DNA of 64,000 nt from Litoditis marina (taxonomy: Eukaryota; Nematoda; Chromadorea; Rhabditida; Rhabditidae), in contig OZ038434.1 of NCBI GenBank assembly GCA_964036275.1, positions 22,867,879-22,931,878 of the forward strand, written 5' to 3'. Both the position numbers and the translations under genes were made by a program. How positions within the stretch are numbered: the stretch's first letter is position 1; each line of letters opens with the position of its first letter. Under the pieces are notes generated by a model that was given only the letters and a program-made list of their open reading frames with translations, did not search any database and was not told the DNA's origin. Below are positions 11,370 to 23,400 of this stretch, piece after piece.

Positions 11370-12336
11370 CTGAAATTAGTAGCTAGCAACATATTAAGCA
11401 TAGTTTGTGTATCTATAGTTGAGATTGTAGAGTATAACCAGAGATGACCACAAAAGTTCCCGAATCGAAGGTTAATGCAACCTCCTCCGTCTAAAACCAT
11501 GGAATTGCCCGAGAAATTCCTCAAATTTTCGAGATTTATTTGGAAAAATTGCGATAATTAACTTATTCTAAAGTTTTTTCTGCTACTGCCACTCACTATT
11601 GATTATAACCGCTGCCTTGGTTAATTAGGTTAGTAATATAGTACTTCTATGCGTGTATATCTTTTTTTTTAAATTAGCTATTTTAAATGTGAGTCAAATT
11701 CTGTGGAACGCATCTGATTCAATTTGGGGATATACTCAAGGGTAGTTTCCGGAACTCCAGAACTCATAGTCATATGCCATAGCCCATTATTATTTCGATA
11801 TGTCTGAGTTTTAATCAGAAGAATTCCATTTAGTGCTCCTTTCCTAAATAGCACTAAGTTGATCATAACAAAACAAAACAGAACATAATATTGTTCTTTT
11901 TCAATTGGTGTAGTATGTAGTTGCCTTTATTCAGCGATTATACATTAATCAATCACACCGCATGTTTTGGGTGTTGACGTTAGAGTATAAAATACTATTT
12001 GGCTGCTAAACTCATATTGATAACTAGAACTCTCGAAATTGCTCAACTATTATTACTTGGGATAATTTCATTTCGAATTTTCGATCGATCTCGAGTGGTA
12101 TTTTAAATCTGTTCAATTTGCCCAACTCGTAGGTATCGATTAAATGGGACAATCCCATTTTACATTAGAAATTAGGAAGGGAAAATGGTGAGATAACTAG
12201 TTGACATAGGTCTATTATAGAATAGTTTAGGCTATAGACAATTAGAACTGGGTGTTCCAATAGAAATATAGCAAAACTAGTTAGATGAATATTTAATATA
12301 GATTTACAGAGTGGATATAGTTCCACTGGCGTCCGG

Positions 12337-12381
12337 ATAGCCGGGAAACGTCTTAGGAAACTGTTTTGGTTTCCCGGCTAT
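12337..12381. other. Conserved 13-bp stem hairpin, copy 1
   Basis: ATAGCCGGGAAAC pairs perfectly with GTTTCCCGGCTAT around a 19-base loop. Inside the loop GGAAAC offers an alternative shorter pairing with GTTTCC. The hairpin and its flank (about 12301-12383) are identical in the second copy at 14137-14181, although other parts of the duplication have diverged. There is no T-run directly after the stem to suggest a Pol III terminator. The stem is short for an animal miRNA precursor. Confidence 0.6.
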
Positions 12382-14136
12382 TCTTTTTAGGTGGTGCTAC
12401 AAATGCGCGTATTTAACGTAGACCTTGTCATTTAGTGTAATTCGTCTCTGGTTTTACGCTATTGAAGTTTAATATTCAGTCAACTATGCTGTAAGGTTGA
12501 TCAAAAACAAAACCTTTATCTCTGTAGGCAGTTGTCTTTCGATTTGGGTTCATGGACAAAATGCTGTAAGTTACCCTGAGCCATTCTCGTTTATGCTTTT
12601 TTAGTGAAAGTCGTATAACATATTACTTTTTGGAAGTCAAAATTGTTTGAAACGCGACAAATGATAGGAAATGTGGCTTTCGGAGAGTTAACACATCAAT
12701 CATTTAGTTGTTTTGTGACAAACGTAGAGCCACTTTGTTTTGTGCCTTTTTGAATCACCCACTTTCTCTTCAAATCGGGATTGGGAACTATTCAATCGAT
12801 AATCGCACTTTTACTGGTGACAACCCAATATCACACCCTGTTTTGTAGTTTGGTCGCCCAGTTGATACACCTGATTTTCACTTATCCGTTCCAAAATTGT
12901 TTCAATCTTCCGAAATAACGAACTTTTCTGTCTCCGAAAGTCTATTTATTCATGATTCGTTCAGGCTAAAACACCGAGAAATACTCTACAATTAGAGTGC
13001 TTTTAATGTGTGTAGTGTGTTTTAACCCTCACACAAAACGGTGAAATAAGAAGTTTATGTATTATGAGATAAAATATTGTTTGTTATGGAGTAGAAGGAA
13101 AATGTATACTTTTTCATACACATGTAGTAATACCGTCAGTTTGTCTTTCTTCTAGTTAATTAGGATCAATAGTAAAGGGAACGAGGGTTTGACAAAATAA
13201 TGGAGGGCAGGTAAAAACGGTTTCATTTGAAAAGATTGCCAGGCAAAAGGCTTAACCGAAGTGTCTCTCGGGGTCTATCAAAATATCATTTATAATATTG
13301 ACTTTCTATTTGTTATTCAAATTTCAAATGCTTTGAATTAAATTATTAACTGCGTAGAATAAATAAATAATAAATGTTTATATTCCACCAAGTTTCACGT
13401 ATTAGAATGAAAAAGGCGCTGATATTTCTAGACTAGTAGCACATTTCGGGGTTAGTTATTTATCTTTCGCTATTCATTAGAGTAGATCGCAATTCTCTCA
13501 AAAACTTTTCACTGTCAATGTAGGGTGTGAGTTTTGTTATAATTCTGTAACATGATATATCTGACTCAAATTTTTCATTCGACTCAGGTTCATAGGAATC
13601 ATAGGCAAACTATTCTCTGTCCTAAATAGCACTAAGTTGATCATAACAAAACATACTACACCAATAACAAACAAAACAGAACATAATTTTGTTCTTTTTC
13701 AATTGGTGTAGTATGTAGTTGTCTTTATTTAGCGATTATACATTAATCAATCACACCGCATGTTTTGGATGTTGACGTTAGAGTAGAAAATACTATTCGG
13801 CTGCTAAACTCATATAACTAACTATAACTCACTCGAAATCGCTCAACTATTATTACTTGGGATAATTTCATTTCGAATTTTCGATCGATCTCGAGTGGTA
13901 TTTTAAATCTGTTCAATTTGCCCAACTCGTAGGTATCGATTAAATGGGACAATCCCATTTTACATTAGAAATTAGGGAGGGAAAATGCCGAGATAACTAG
14001 TTGACATAGGTCTATTATAGAATAGGTTAGGGTATAGACAATTAGAACTGGGTGTTCCAATTGAAATATAGCAAAACTGATTAGATGACTATTGAATATA
14101 GATTTACAGAGTGGATATAGTTCCACTGGCGTCCGG

Positions 14137-14181
14137 ATAGCCGGGAAACGTCTTAGGAAACTGTTTTGGTTTCCCGGCTAT
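14137..14181. other. Conserved 13-bp stem hairpin, copy 2
   Basis: Identical in stem and loop to 12337-12381; the sequence diverges immediately after TATTCTTTT. See copy 1. Confidence 0.6.
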
Positions 14182-15499
14182 TCTTTTGTTTCAGAAATTA
14201 CTAGTTGTTGGTAGTTGGCGACTAAGATATAGACACATAGAAGAACTATATATTCCCTAGAAAGGTTAGAAAACTGATTTCGGTAGTTGCGGCTGTACAT
14301 TTGAATATTGAACTTTGACCTTGTCATTCAGTATGATTAGACTCTTACTCTATTTGAGTTTAATATTCTCGTCAACTATGCTGATAGTTTGATCGAAGCC
14401 GAATTGAAACCTTTATCTCTGTAGGCAGTTCAAGTTTTCTTTCGACTTGGGTTCATGGACAAAATGCTCTAAGTGACCCTCAGCCATTCTCGTTCATGCT
14501 TTTTTATTGAAAGTCGAATAACATTTCACTTTTTGGAAGTCAAAATTGTTTGAAACGCGACAAATGATAGGAAATGTGGTTTTCGGAGAGTTAACACATC
14601 AGACATTTAGATTTATTGTGCTCAATTTTGTGACAAACGTAGAGTGACTTTGTTTTGTGCCTTTTTGAATCACCCACTTTCTCTTCAAATCGGGATTTGG
14701 AACTATTCAATCGATAATCGCACTTTTACTGGTGAGTGGTGACAACCCAATATCACACCCTGTTTTGTAGTTTGGTCGCCCAATTGCCCTGATTTTCACG
14801 TATCCGTTCCGAAATGGTATCAGTTTTCCGAAATAACAAACTTTTCTCTCTCTAAAAAGTCATTTTTATATATTTATTATTTATTGACGATTTGTTCCAG
14901 CTGAAACGCCGAGAAATACTTGTGTGTAGTGTGTTTTGTCCTCACACAAAACGTTGAAATAAGAAGTAAATTTGTTATAGGAAAAAATCTTGTTATAGAT
15001 AAGAGTAGAAGGAAAATGTATACCTTTTCATACACATGTACTGATACCGACAGTCTTTCTTTCTTTTAGTTAATTAATATCAATAGTAAGGGGAAGGAGG
15101 GTTCGAAGAAATAATGGAGGCTAGGTCGTATAACGGTTTCATTTGGAAAGTCTACCAGGCAATAGGAATAACCGAAGAGGTTCTCATTCTCATTCCATCA
15201 AAATATTTTATTAAAATATTCACTCTCTATTGGTCAGATGATGCTTCAAGTTTAAATTATTAAATGCGCAGTATCTCTTTGTTTATATTTCACCAAGTTT
15301 TACGTATTGGAATCAAAAATGATTTTTCTAGGCAAGCAACACTTTTCTGGTGGATAATTAATTTTTCGCTATTTAATCGAGTGCATGGCAATTTTCTCAA
15401 AAAGATGTTCACTGTCAATTAAAGTTGAAGGTTGTGATAATTCTGTGGGTACATCTGACTCAAATTTTTCATTTGACTCAGGTTCATAGGCGAAATATT

Positions 15500-17410
15500 C
15501 TCTGAAAGTGACCCTAGGCATTTATAGGCAATTCTCGTTTCGCTACTTTTCGTCAAATGAAAGTCAAGTAACAATGTGGAAGTCAAATATGGTTGAAACA
15601 TTAGTAACGGGTAACGGCCTTGGAAATTGTTTGGGCTCAATTTTGTGTGCTCTCATATCAGTGGATAGTGGCCACCATTCTTACTCACACTCCTACAGTA
15701 CACCTCTCCATTTTACAATAGCGGTTTTCTAGTTCGACAATTACGAACACTCTTTGTAAAAAGTTATTACAGTCTAGGGCAAAAATTGTTAGTCTTTCCA
15801 ATAATATTCACGTTTTTGAAACGACCTTAAGTTTTACACTCTTACTTACTGTAGAAGTCTCGGTAGGAACGGAAGAGGCTATAACGTTTGCGCTCTGAAA
15901 TTGTAACCAATTAGGAATGACAAACTTTTATAGGGTTTTCTCTCGGCACGAAAGATCTGTATTCACTAGTCACAATTTGTTAACGCTCAAACGCTTGTAT
16001 TCTATTACATCATTTTATTAATTATATTTTGACATTTATCACTTGCTGTGCGCATGTGTTGTTTAGACTAGAATGCTTGTAAATAGCTGATAATAATTGT
16101 ATTCTGTAGTTTGATCATGGGAAGTCGTTCAATCGAACGACATTTCTCATCAGTTTGTTCTTCTTCTAAATCTTCTTTGTTATTTGGGAAGTTTAGAATG
16201 TTAGACTGTTGAAAAACTGTTCGTTCGGCATTGTGGCCCGTTCGAACTTTTGCTCGATTGTCAGACTATCTAAACGTTTTGTTCGTTGGTTCAAAATTTG
16301 TTGTTTTTAGTCTAGATTCTTATTCGTATGTATTCTTTTGTTACTTCTATTTTTTAGTCTCTTTTTGTTTTTATCATTTACATTCGTTTGTCTGAGTTTG
16401 TTTAGTTGTAATCACACATCATCACTTATCTTTCATCCTTGCTCTCCCTCTCTCTCTCTCTCTTAGTCTCTTATTGTTAATGAACTGTGTTTGTTATTTG
16501 TTATACACTCTCTTCGCTTATATCTCTTTTATTCCATCTCTCATTAGTAACTGTTTATAAAGACTGCCTGTTATAATTTTGTTTGGGGCTAAGCCAAATC
16601 CTAAATACATCCACACTGTCCTGATCTCTCTCTTCCTCTCTCTCTCTCTCCTTTTCCCTCTCTCTCTATAAATGTGAATATTATTATCACATTATCAAAC
16701 TTTCTCTTATTTATCGAACCTGTTTACCAACATAAAAAAAGGACAAATTATATACATTTATACAACCTTTAATCGAGCACAATACAACCTGTATAGATTT
16801 GGCACATTCCGCATTACATTTAATAGAATTGTATAATAATGTTGAAATTATATGTATTTTTATAATTTAATGACCTTCAATATATATATGTACAATTGTA
16901 TGAATTGTAATAAACTGTTTAGAATCGGGCTATAATGTTACAATAAAAAGAAAAGACAAATAGTAATTTGAAGGCGTATTTCTATAGCAGCTGGTAATAA
17001 TATCACAGAAATAGAAACACACAGTAATGCGTGCTTGTCTCAGTTATAAATAACAAAAATACAAACTATAGAACACTACAAATACAAAAGTAATCTTATT
17101 ATTTCAAGACTGTGTAAACTAAAGACTAAACCCAACTTGTATCGTAAGTTTCTGAAATTATACTACAAATATCAGACAGCTAGTCGATTCGGGCTACAAG
17201 TAGGGTTTCAATATTAGCTAATGGAAAACATGCATATTGATTGGGTTAACTATCTCTGATTTCGTCTAGAAAATAAATAATTAAGTATTATAACACTAGA
17301 ACCTCGATAGATATATGTTCAATACACAAATGAGTGAGGTTAGGATCAACACAACCTTTGACCTACAGCGAGAGAGCATGGCTGATGGAGAAGGCACAGA
17401 GAAGCAGAGA
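15500..17410. other. No gene recognised; 3' flank of vps41
   Basis: AT-rich intergenic DNA with short CT runs (about 16445-16465, 16625-16670). The region next to the vps41 stop codon is its likely 3' UTR. I did not find a clear AATAAA on the minus strand within 500 bases; TTTAAT (minus ATTAAA) at 16866-16871 is the nearest variant I noted. Confidence 0.4.
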
Positions 17411-17412
17411 GC
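17368..17412. repeat. GCGAGAGAGC-type repeat just 3' of the vps41 stop
   Basis: GCGAGAGAGCATGG followed by AGA/CAGAG-rich sequence matches the start of elements at 35101-35180 and 52146-52223; a partial copy is near 33281-33333. On the minus strand this copy reads CATGCTCTCTCGCTGTAG shortly after the vps41 stop, and the UVRAG-like last exon ends in nearly the same words. Confidence 0.5.
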
Positions 17413-17419
17413 CGTTTTC

Positions 17420-20400
17420 CTAGTTGACAATTTCGTCTCGAGTCGCCTGGCTGCATGCAGAACAGGCGCCAGTTTCCACCAACTTTTTACGCTCAATCTG
17501 AAAATAAGTTGATGAATAGAATGAATGAATCTTGAATAGATTTGATGTTGAAGCAGGACGATTCTGTGGACCAGTCCTTTGAACTGCAACTGAAAAATGT
17601 ATTGCAGTTTAAAGGACTGAAGCGTTGCTATTGGACTACAAAAGCGTCCTTCTTTAAACTGATAGTAGATTCAAACTACAATGGGGCTAGCTCCCTCGAG
17701 AAGCGGGCTCCACCGTTTATACGGTCATTGTCCCATCCCACTGCCTTTGTACTTTGATCACGCTGCTTTTCGGCCGAAATTCTTGAACTACAACGTGTAG
17801 TGAGAGAAACGTACAACAGATAGGTTGCTGCCTACACTTCCTTCGCCCCCTTTTAGAGTGAAAGTTATACAGAGAACCACCCAGATACGATGTATACTTG
17901 TTCTGCTGTGCAAACACGTAGAACAAGTTGAGTATTGCATAACATGATATTAGTCTACCAGCTCAAGACGAAAAGTGGGGAAAGTGCTTCACGTGAAAAC
18001 ACGGGAAATAAAGACAGATACAATGTGCTTGTAGTCTATTCGAACTTTTACTATTTCCACCCGACCGACTGAAAATCAATGAAATCAATCGATACCTCTA
18101 TACAACACGCGGAATGGGACGCGTGGCCGCAGCCGAATAATCTCAGTTCGCCCACTCGACCAGATGACGTCACGAGCAGTTTCTCTCTGGAATCGGACAG
18201 TATCATCTATTTCTCTCTCTCTGTGATTCCCTCTCCCTTTCCCCCTTTCTCTCTAGAATACGTGGAAGTCAAATATAAAAGGTTTCCGGAGCTCAGGCGA
18301 AATATGCCTCGTAAGTGTGCGTAGAGTAGAGATGAATGCTCGAGTCAAGGCACAGTTGAATAATTATTAGAATAAAAATGAGCCCACATTGCTATTATTT
18401 TCACTCTGAATGTCTGAACTAGTGAATAGTATATATGGACAGGCAAACCGAGTTTCTAACATCATTCGATCATTTGACCTACCCGCAGACGGCACATTTG
18501 GTGCGTATTCCTATTGGCGCGGTTCGCTGCTGCGCGTCGAGGAAGTTGGTGAGGAGGACGCGAGAGTCGGCGTGCGTCGCCGCGCGACAGCCGCGCATCA
18601 AATCGACGCGCGCCGCGCAATCGCGCAGCACTTGCGCCAACGCGTCGCGCAGACCCGGAATCGACATGCACACCGGGATCTGGAAACGAAACGGGTATAA
18701 ATGTTCATTCAGAGGAGACAGCCGAAAAGTTCATTTATCTAGTTTTAAAATCTCATTGTTTTAGAAGACCAAACTACCACTGAGCACGAGTACTATCAAC
18801 TCAACTTTCAAGGTTTGCATCTGATTGGAGTAGTACTCGATACAAATAACCAGCAAACGAGTAACGTAGAACTGTATTACAAAGACTAGTTATTACAAAG
18901 ACATCTGATTGGAGTAGTACTCGATACAAATAACCAGCAGTTTTCTTTGAGTAATGTAGAACGAGTAACGTAGAACTGTATTACAAAGACTAGTTACCGA
19001 ACTATTTGGCAACCAACAAAATTTCTCAGTTAAATATGACAAACCCCCAGAATAATCGGGGGAGGGGGCATAAGTATAACCTCCCGTCTTCTCAGTCAAA
19101 CGGACCTTCTGAATGACGGTCAACGGGTCGACACTGCTCCCCGCGTGTCTCAGCAGTTGTGATATGTGTTCCGGGGACTCGACCACTTTGGTGATCAAAT
19201 GAGTCCAAAGATCAGGGTCCTCGTGCTCTGAACACAAGCAGAAGGTCAGACTTCCATGAGAGAGAGATCGAAAATCGCAAATCGACCTCTTCAGTGTAAA
19301 TCAGTGGTGCACAAATTATTTCAATGAAAAACATACTTGACCGATCTGTGTTTTCAATGAATCGGTTAACTGTATAGCAAAAACCATAACAAATTCATCT
19401 CTCAGAACCACCATTATATGTCAAAGAGAAATTTATCAGAAACATTGTACTTATTCTCACAAACAATGAGAAACTACATTAGCAACTGTCCACCCACCTT
19501 TACAATAGTCGATGGCCTTGTCCAGTCTATTGTATCTCTCCACCATCAGATTCAGAGCCTCTGAATGATTTCCACTTTTCCCGAGTAGTAAAATTCTCTG
19601 AAAAAGTGTAAATTGGTTTAGAACGAGAAAATAAGGAAGAGCTCAGTTGACTAGGAGGAATCATTGCCGCCCGGAAATGGCAGCTAACATAAGAGGTGTC
19701 AGAGCAATTATGCATTCTATCACTGCCCCGGGCGGGAATCGAACCCGGGCCCTCCACGCGCCACGAAACACACAGGCCCGCGGACACGGCATCCACACGG
19801 CTGGAAGCAATGAACAGCTCAGGTCTACACATTTTGGACGGTCGGCCTTGTCGCGCAAAAGCTAAAGCGCAGTAAATGTACAAATTTGTCAAAATAATAT
19901 CCTACAACTATCGATTTCTCGTTAAAACCAACTTCTGAAGCTACTATCAACGTGAAAACTACAGCGAGATCAAACTACAACCCACCACACACCTCCTACC
20001 CTCTAGTGTCAAGTATTGTAAAGTGTCAAAGTGACAACTATAACCCCGTAGATCAAACAACAGACCTCCTCCACATATTTCTTCTCGGTACAGATATCGA
20101 GTGCCCTCATAATATGGTAGTTCTCGTTCTTCCTCAGAAACGGAATGAGCCTCTTCCTGTCGTATTCTGCATATAGACGAACTGCCTGATCGGCAAACTC
20201 CGCCCCCTCATTCTTGTTCAAAAGACGGGTCAAATAGGCCATCTGAAATGGAGGGACAGAACATAACCATTGTCATTTATACGCCTACTTATACAGTATC
20301 CGGTAATACAAACGGTTGAAAAACACTCTAAAAGGTCATATTTTGATGTTCAAAAAACCATCTGGAAATAGAACACCTACAAAACTAGTAATCGAAGTTA

Positions 20401-23400
20401 CATGTTTGTGACCTTTGGTAAGAATAGGAAGAGACTGCCGCTATCTCTCCCTCGCTATGTTTCTCTCTCCACCCCCTCTCAGTATCTCTCTTCTAGATAG
20501 TTAAAAGCGGTATACCTACCTGTAACTTCGGCTGCATGGCTATCTTGGTCATAACCAGTGCTGCCGGAACACTGTCTTCATTGTCCAATAGAAGTCGCAA
20601 CGCGAGATCAGTATTGATTTCCATCAATTCCGAAATTCGATCTTTGACCTGCAAATATTGTTACTATTAGTTATTAGTCAATGCACTCCAACGTCGAACT
20701 TGTTAAACACCCCTACACGGGCTAATAGCTGCAATTTGCCCATTTGCGTGATTATAGAAATTGCTTCAAATAACTTTAGTCATTTTTGGCTCAACATGTT
20801 AAATTACACTTACGACCCCTATAAAGACCATATCACTATATGTGAAAGAAAAACTTGCGAAACGCGATCGCAAAAGATATTTGGAGGTATGGGGAATTGA
20901 ACCCCAGACTTCTCGCATGAGAAGCGAGCGCTCTACCCCTGAGCTATACCCCCGCCGACTGGTTTCGCAAACAACGTGGGGCCATTGCCGCGCTATATCG
21001 ATCTGTTGCACACAGACTCCTCTCTCGTTATTTCCAAGGTATAACCATACAGACATACACCCAAGAAAACGGTTCCGGAAAAAATGCGGACAAAAGTTGA
21101 CTATATTTTATCTGTGAAGTTTGAACACACTTATCTATCGAATTAACCTTTTATTGAACATTTTCCCGGTTCTCCCAACATATTTGGACATGAAACTAAT
21201 TTTCGTTCAATTCTAACGAAAACCATTAGTGAAGAGCCAAACTAACCAGCTCGAACAGTTGATACTTGTCGATGATGGCAAATATGTCCTGATCTTTGAT
21301 CTTCATGTAGATTTTGATGGTCGACTCGAACTTTCGCTCGTAAATGTACAGACGAGCGAGGGCCCGAAACAGACATTTCTCCTCCTCCGGACTTATTTTC
21401 TCGTCTGGAAAACGAATGAAAATAGAACCAATTGAAACAATAACAAACTACAAATACACTATTCCTTCTTCATTATTCGTGCTATTTGGAATACTTTTGT
21501 GTCACGTTGTGAACTGATGCCGTTTTCAGGCTCTGAAAACGGCGAATTTGCCGAAACGTCGCCACTAAATATTCCATCATACTATCTCGTGTACGGTTCA
21601 ACTACAAAATCAAACCATACAAATACACAGTTATTCGGAAAACCACACTGCACATAAGACTGAGAAGTTTCAATCGTTTGTATGTGGACAAATTGAATAT
21701 AAGTGTAATCATGAAAGTAGGAAGTTCCCATAAGCCCCATAATAACGACCTGAGCAAACCTACAATACAGGAATAGGCTAACATCTAATCACATATCATG
21801 ATTCATTCCTAACTAAGTGAATCAAACGTGTTTTTCGATAACAAACTAACGAACCTTGAGTAGCCCTACTGGACATTCCCTTCTGCATTCGAAGTAGAGT
21901 CAATGTGCTCAGCGAACCTGGAAAATTAGCACATTTTGTAAAACTGGTCATTTTGTAACACAATTTGTGATCAAAACCGATCTCATGATTCCTTTGCCTT
22001 TCCCAATTCTGGGAAAAAATAGCAGCTCGCTGGTTCGATTCTCTTCTGAGGCAGCCAGTTCATAACTGCCACATACAATAGAGTACCACGACTTTTGAGC
22101 CTAATGTGAGCTGTAAGAAATTAATCATCTAACCTGTTCTATATAGATCGGGACTCCATAGTTTGACCAATCGATTGAACATTCTGACATCATTGTAGAG
22201 GGCTGCCTGTAGCACACTTTCATAGCATTCCGGCTCCAGTTGGGGGCTAGAGGTGGGCAGGATCTGAAAATCAATACGCATCAAACACGTAGAGAAGGCA
22301 AACTGTCGTAACCTGGTCCCAACGACAAAGAAGTTGGGCAAACTGGGTACTTTTACCTTAAATCACATTAACAGTGTTTCACCATATTTCACTGTGTTTG
22401 TAGTTTGATCTCGGTCAAAACTCGTGAGTCAAACTACAATCATTTCTTCACTATTCAACCGAATCAACGAACTTTCATATAAATTACCTCGGCGAGCAGA
22501 GTAGTGAGACGGGCGGCCTCAAACAGACCCACGGCCCATTCCCATTCTCCACGCGATTGACCACAGACCTGGAAGAGAGAGGGAGGAAGAGAGGATTAGA
22601 GAAAGAGAGAGAGAGAGAGAGATAAAGAGAGGAAGAGGGTCACAGACAACAATATAGAGGGTGTATGAGATATATAGAGAGTGGGATGGAGTTAAATAGA
22701 GAGAAATAAAGCTATGGGGAGAGAGAGAGAGAGAAAGAGGATTAGAGACGAACCTCCTTCAATTTAGCTGCCGCTAGTCGTGGTTTCTGTGTCTCAATCA
22801 GATGCGTAATGAATCTTCTTCCCACCGTTTCACTGTCGAATTCCGTGTCTTCCAGTTCTGTTGACCTGAAAAATTAATAAAATCGATAACTAGAAGAGCA
22901 GAGGGGAAATTGCATACACCAGTAAGCTGTGACTTTTTACAGCCCGTTTTTCTTATAACAAAATAGTCAACTTCATTTTTTCTGAAACTTATCTCCAAAT
23001 ATTTGTCTTTACTGGTTTTTGTCAAATGCACACTGAGACCGACCACTAGCGTTGAGAACACCGATTGAGCCATCTCTGTGATTAATATTCAATAATCAAT
23101 AATTCAATCGATAACCTACTTTTCTTTCGCGAGTTCCCAGGCCTCTTCCCATTTTTCGTTTTCCACGCGCCATTTGACAGCATCCAAGGCGCAATATGGA
23201 TAGGCCTGGAAATTGAGCGAAAGAAGTTTGAAGACAGAAAGAGAGAAAGAAAGAGAAAGGGAAACAATATAGATGGAAAGAAAATGGGAGAGAGAAGAAG
23301 AAAGAAAGAGATGAGAGAGTAAACGTATGGAGAGCGAGAAACAAACAGAGAGAACCGAAAACTTACCACCACCAAATCACTGGGTCCTAGTAGAAAATAC

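Larger units (their letters stand above)
11843..15400. repeat. Tandem duplication, unit about 1.78 kb
   Basis: CCTAAATAGCACTAAGTTGA occurs at 11843 and again at 13621, and long blocks after each match closely (for example 11935-12370 and 13735-14185). Copy 2 then matches copy 1 with small indels until about 15100; a third, shorter piece (about 15435-15500) repeats sequence found at 13540-13620. No ORF over 75 codons with a domain is present. The best conserved block contains a strong hairpin, listed separately. Confidence 0.85.

Noticed and set aside
12337..12381. microRNA precursor
   Set aside because: The 13-bp stem is too short for a typical animal pre-miRNA; recorded as a hairpin of unknown role.
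18410..18764. Overlapping Arg-rich ORFs on both strands
   Set aside because: They are shadows of GC-rich vps41 exon 22 in other frames.
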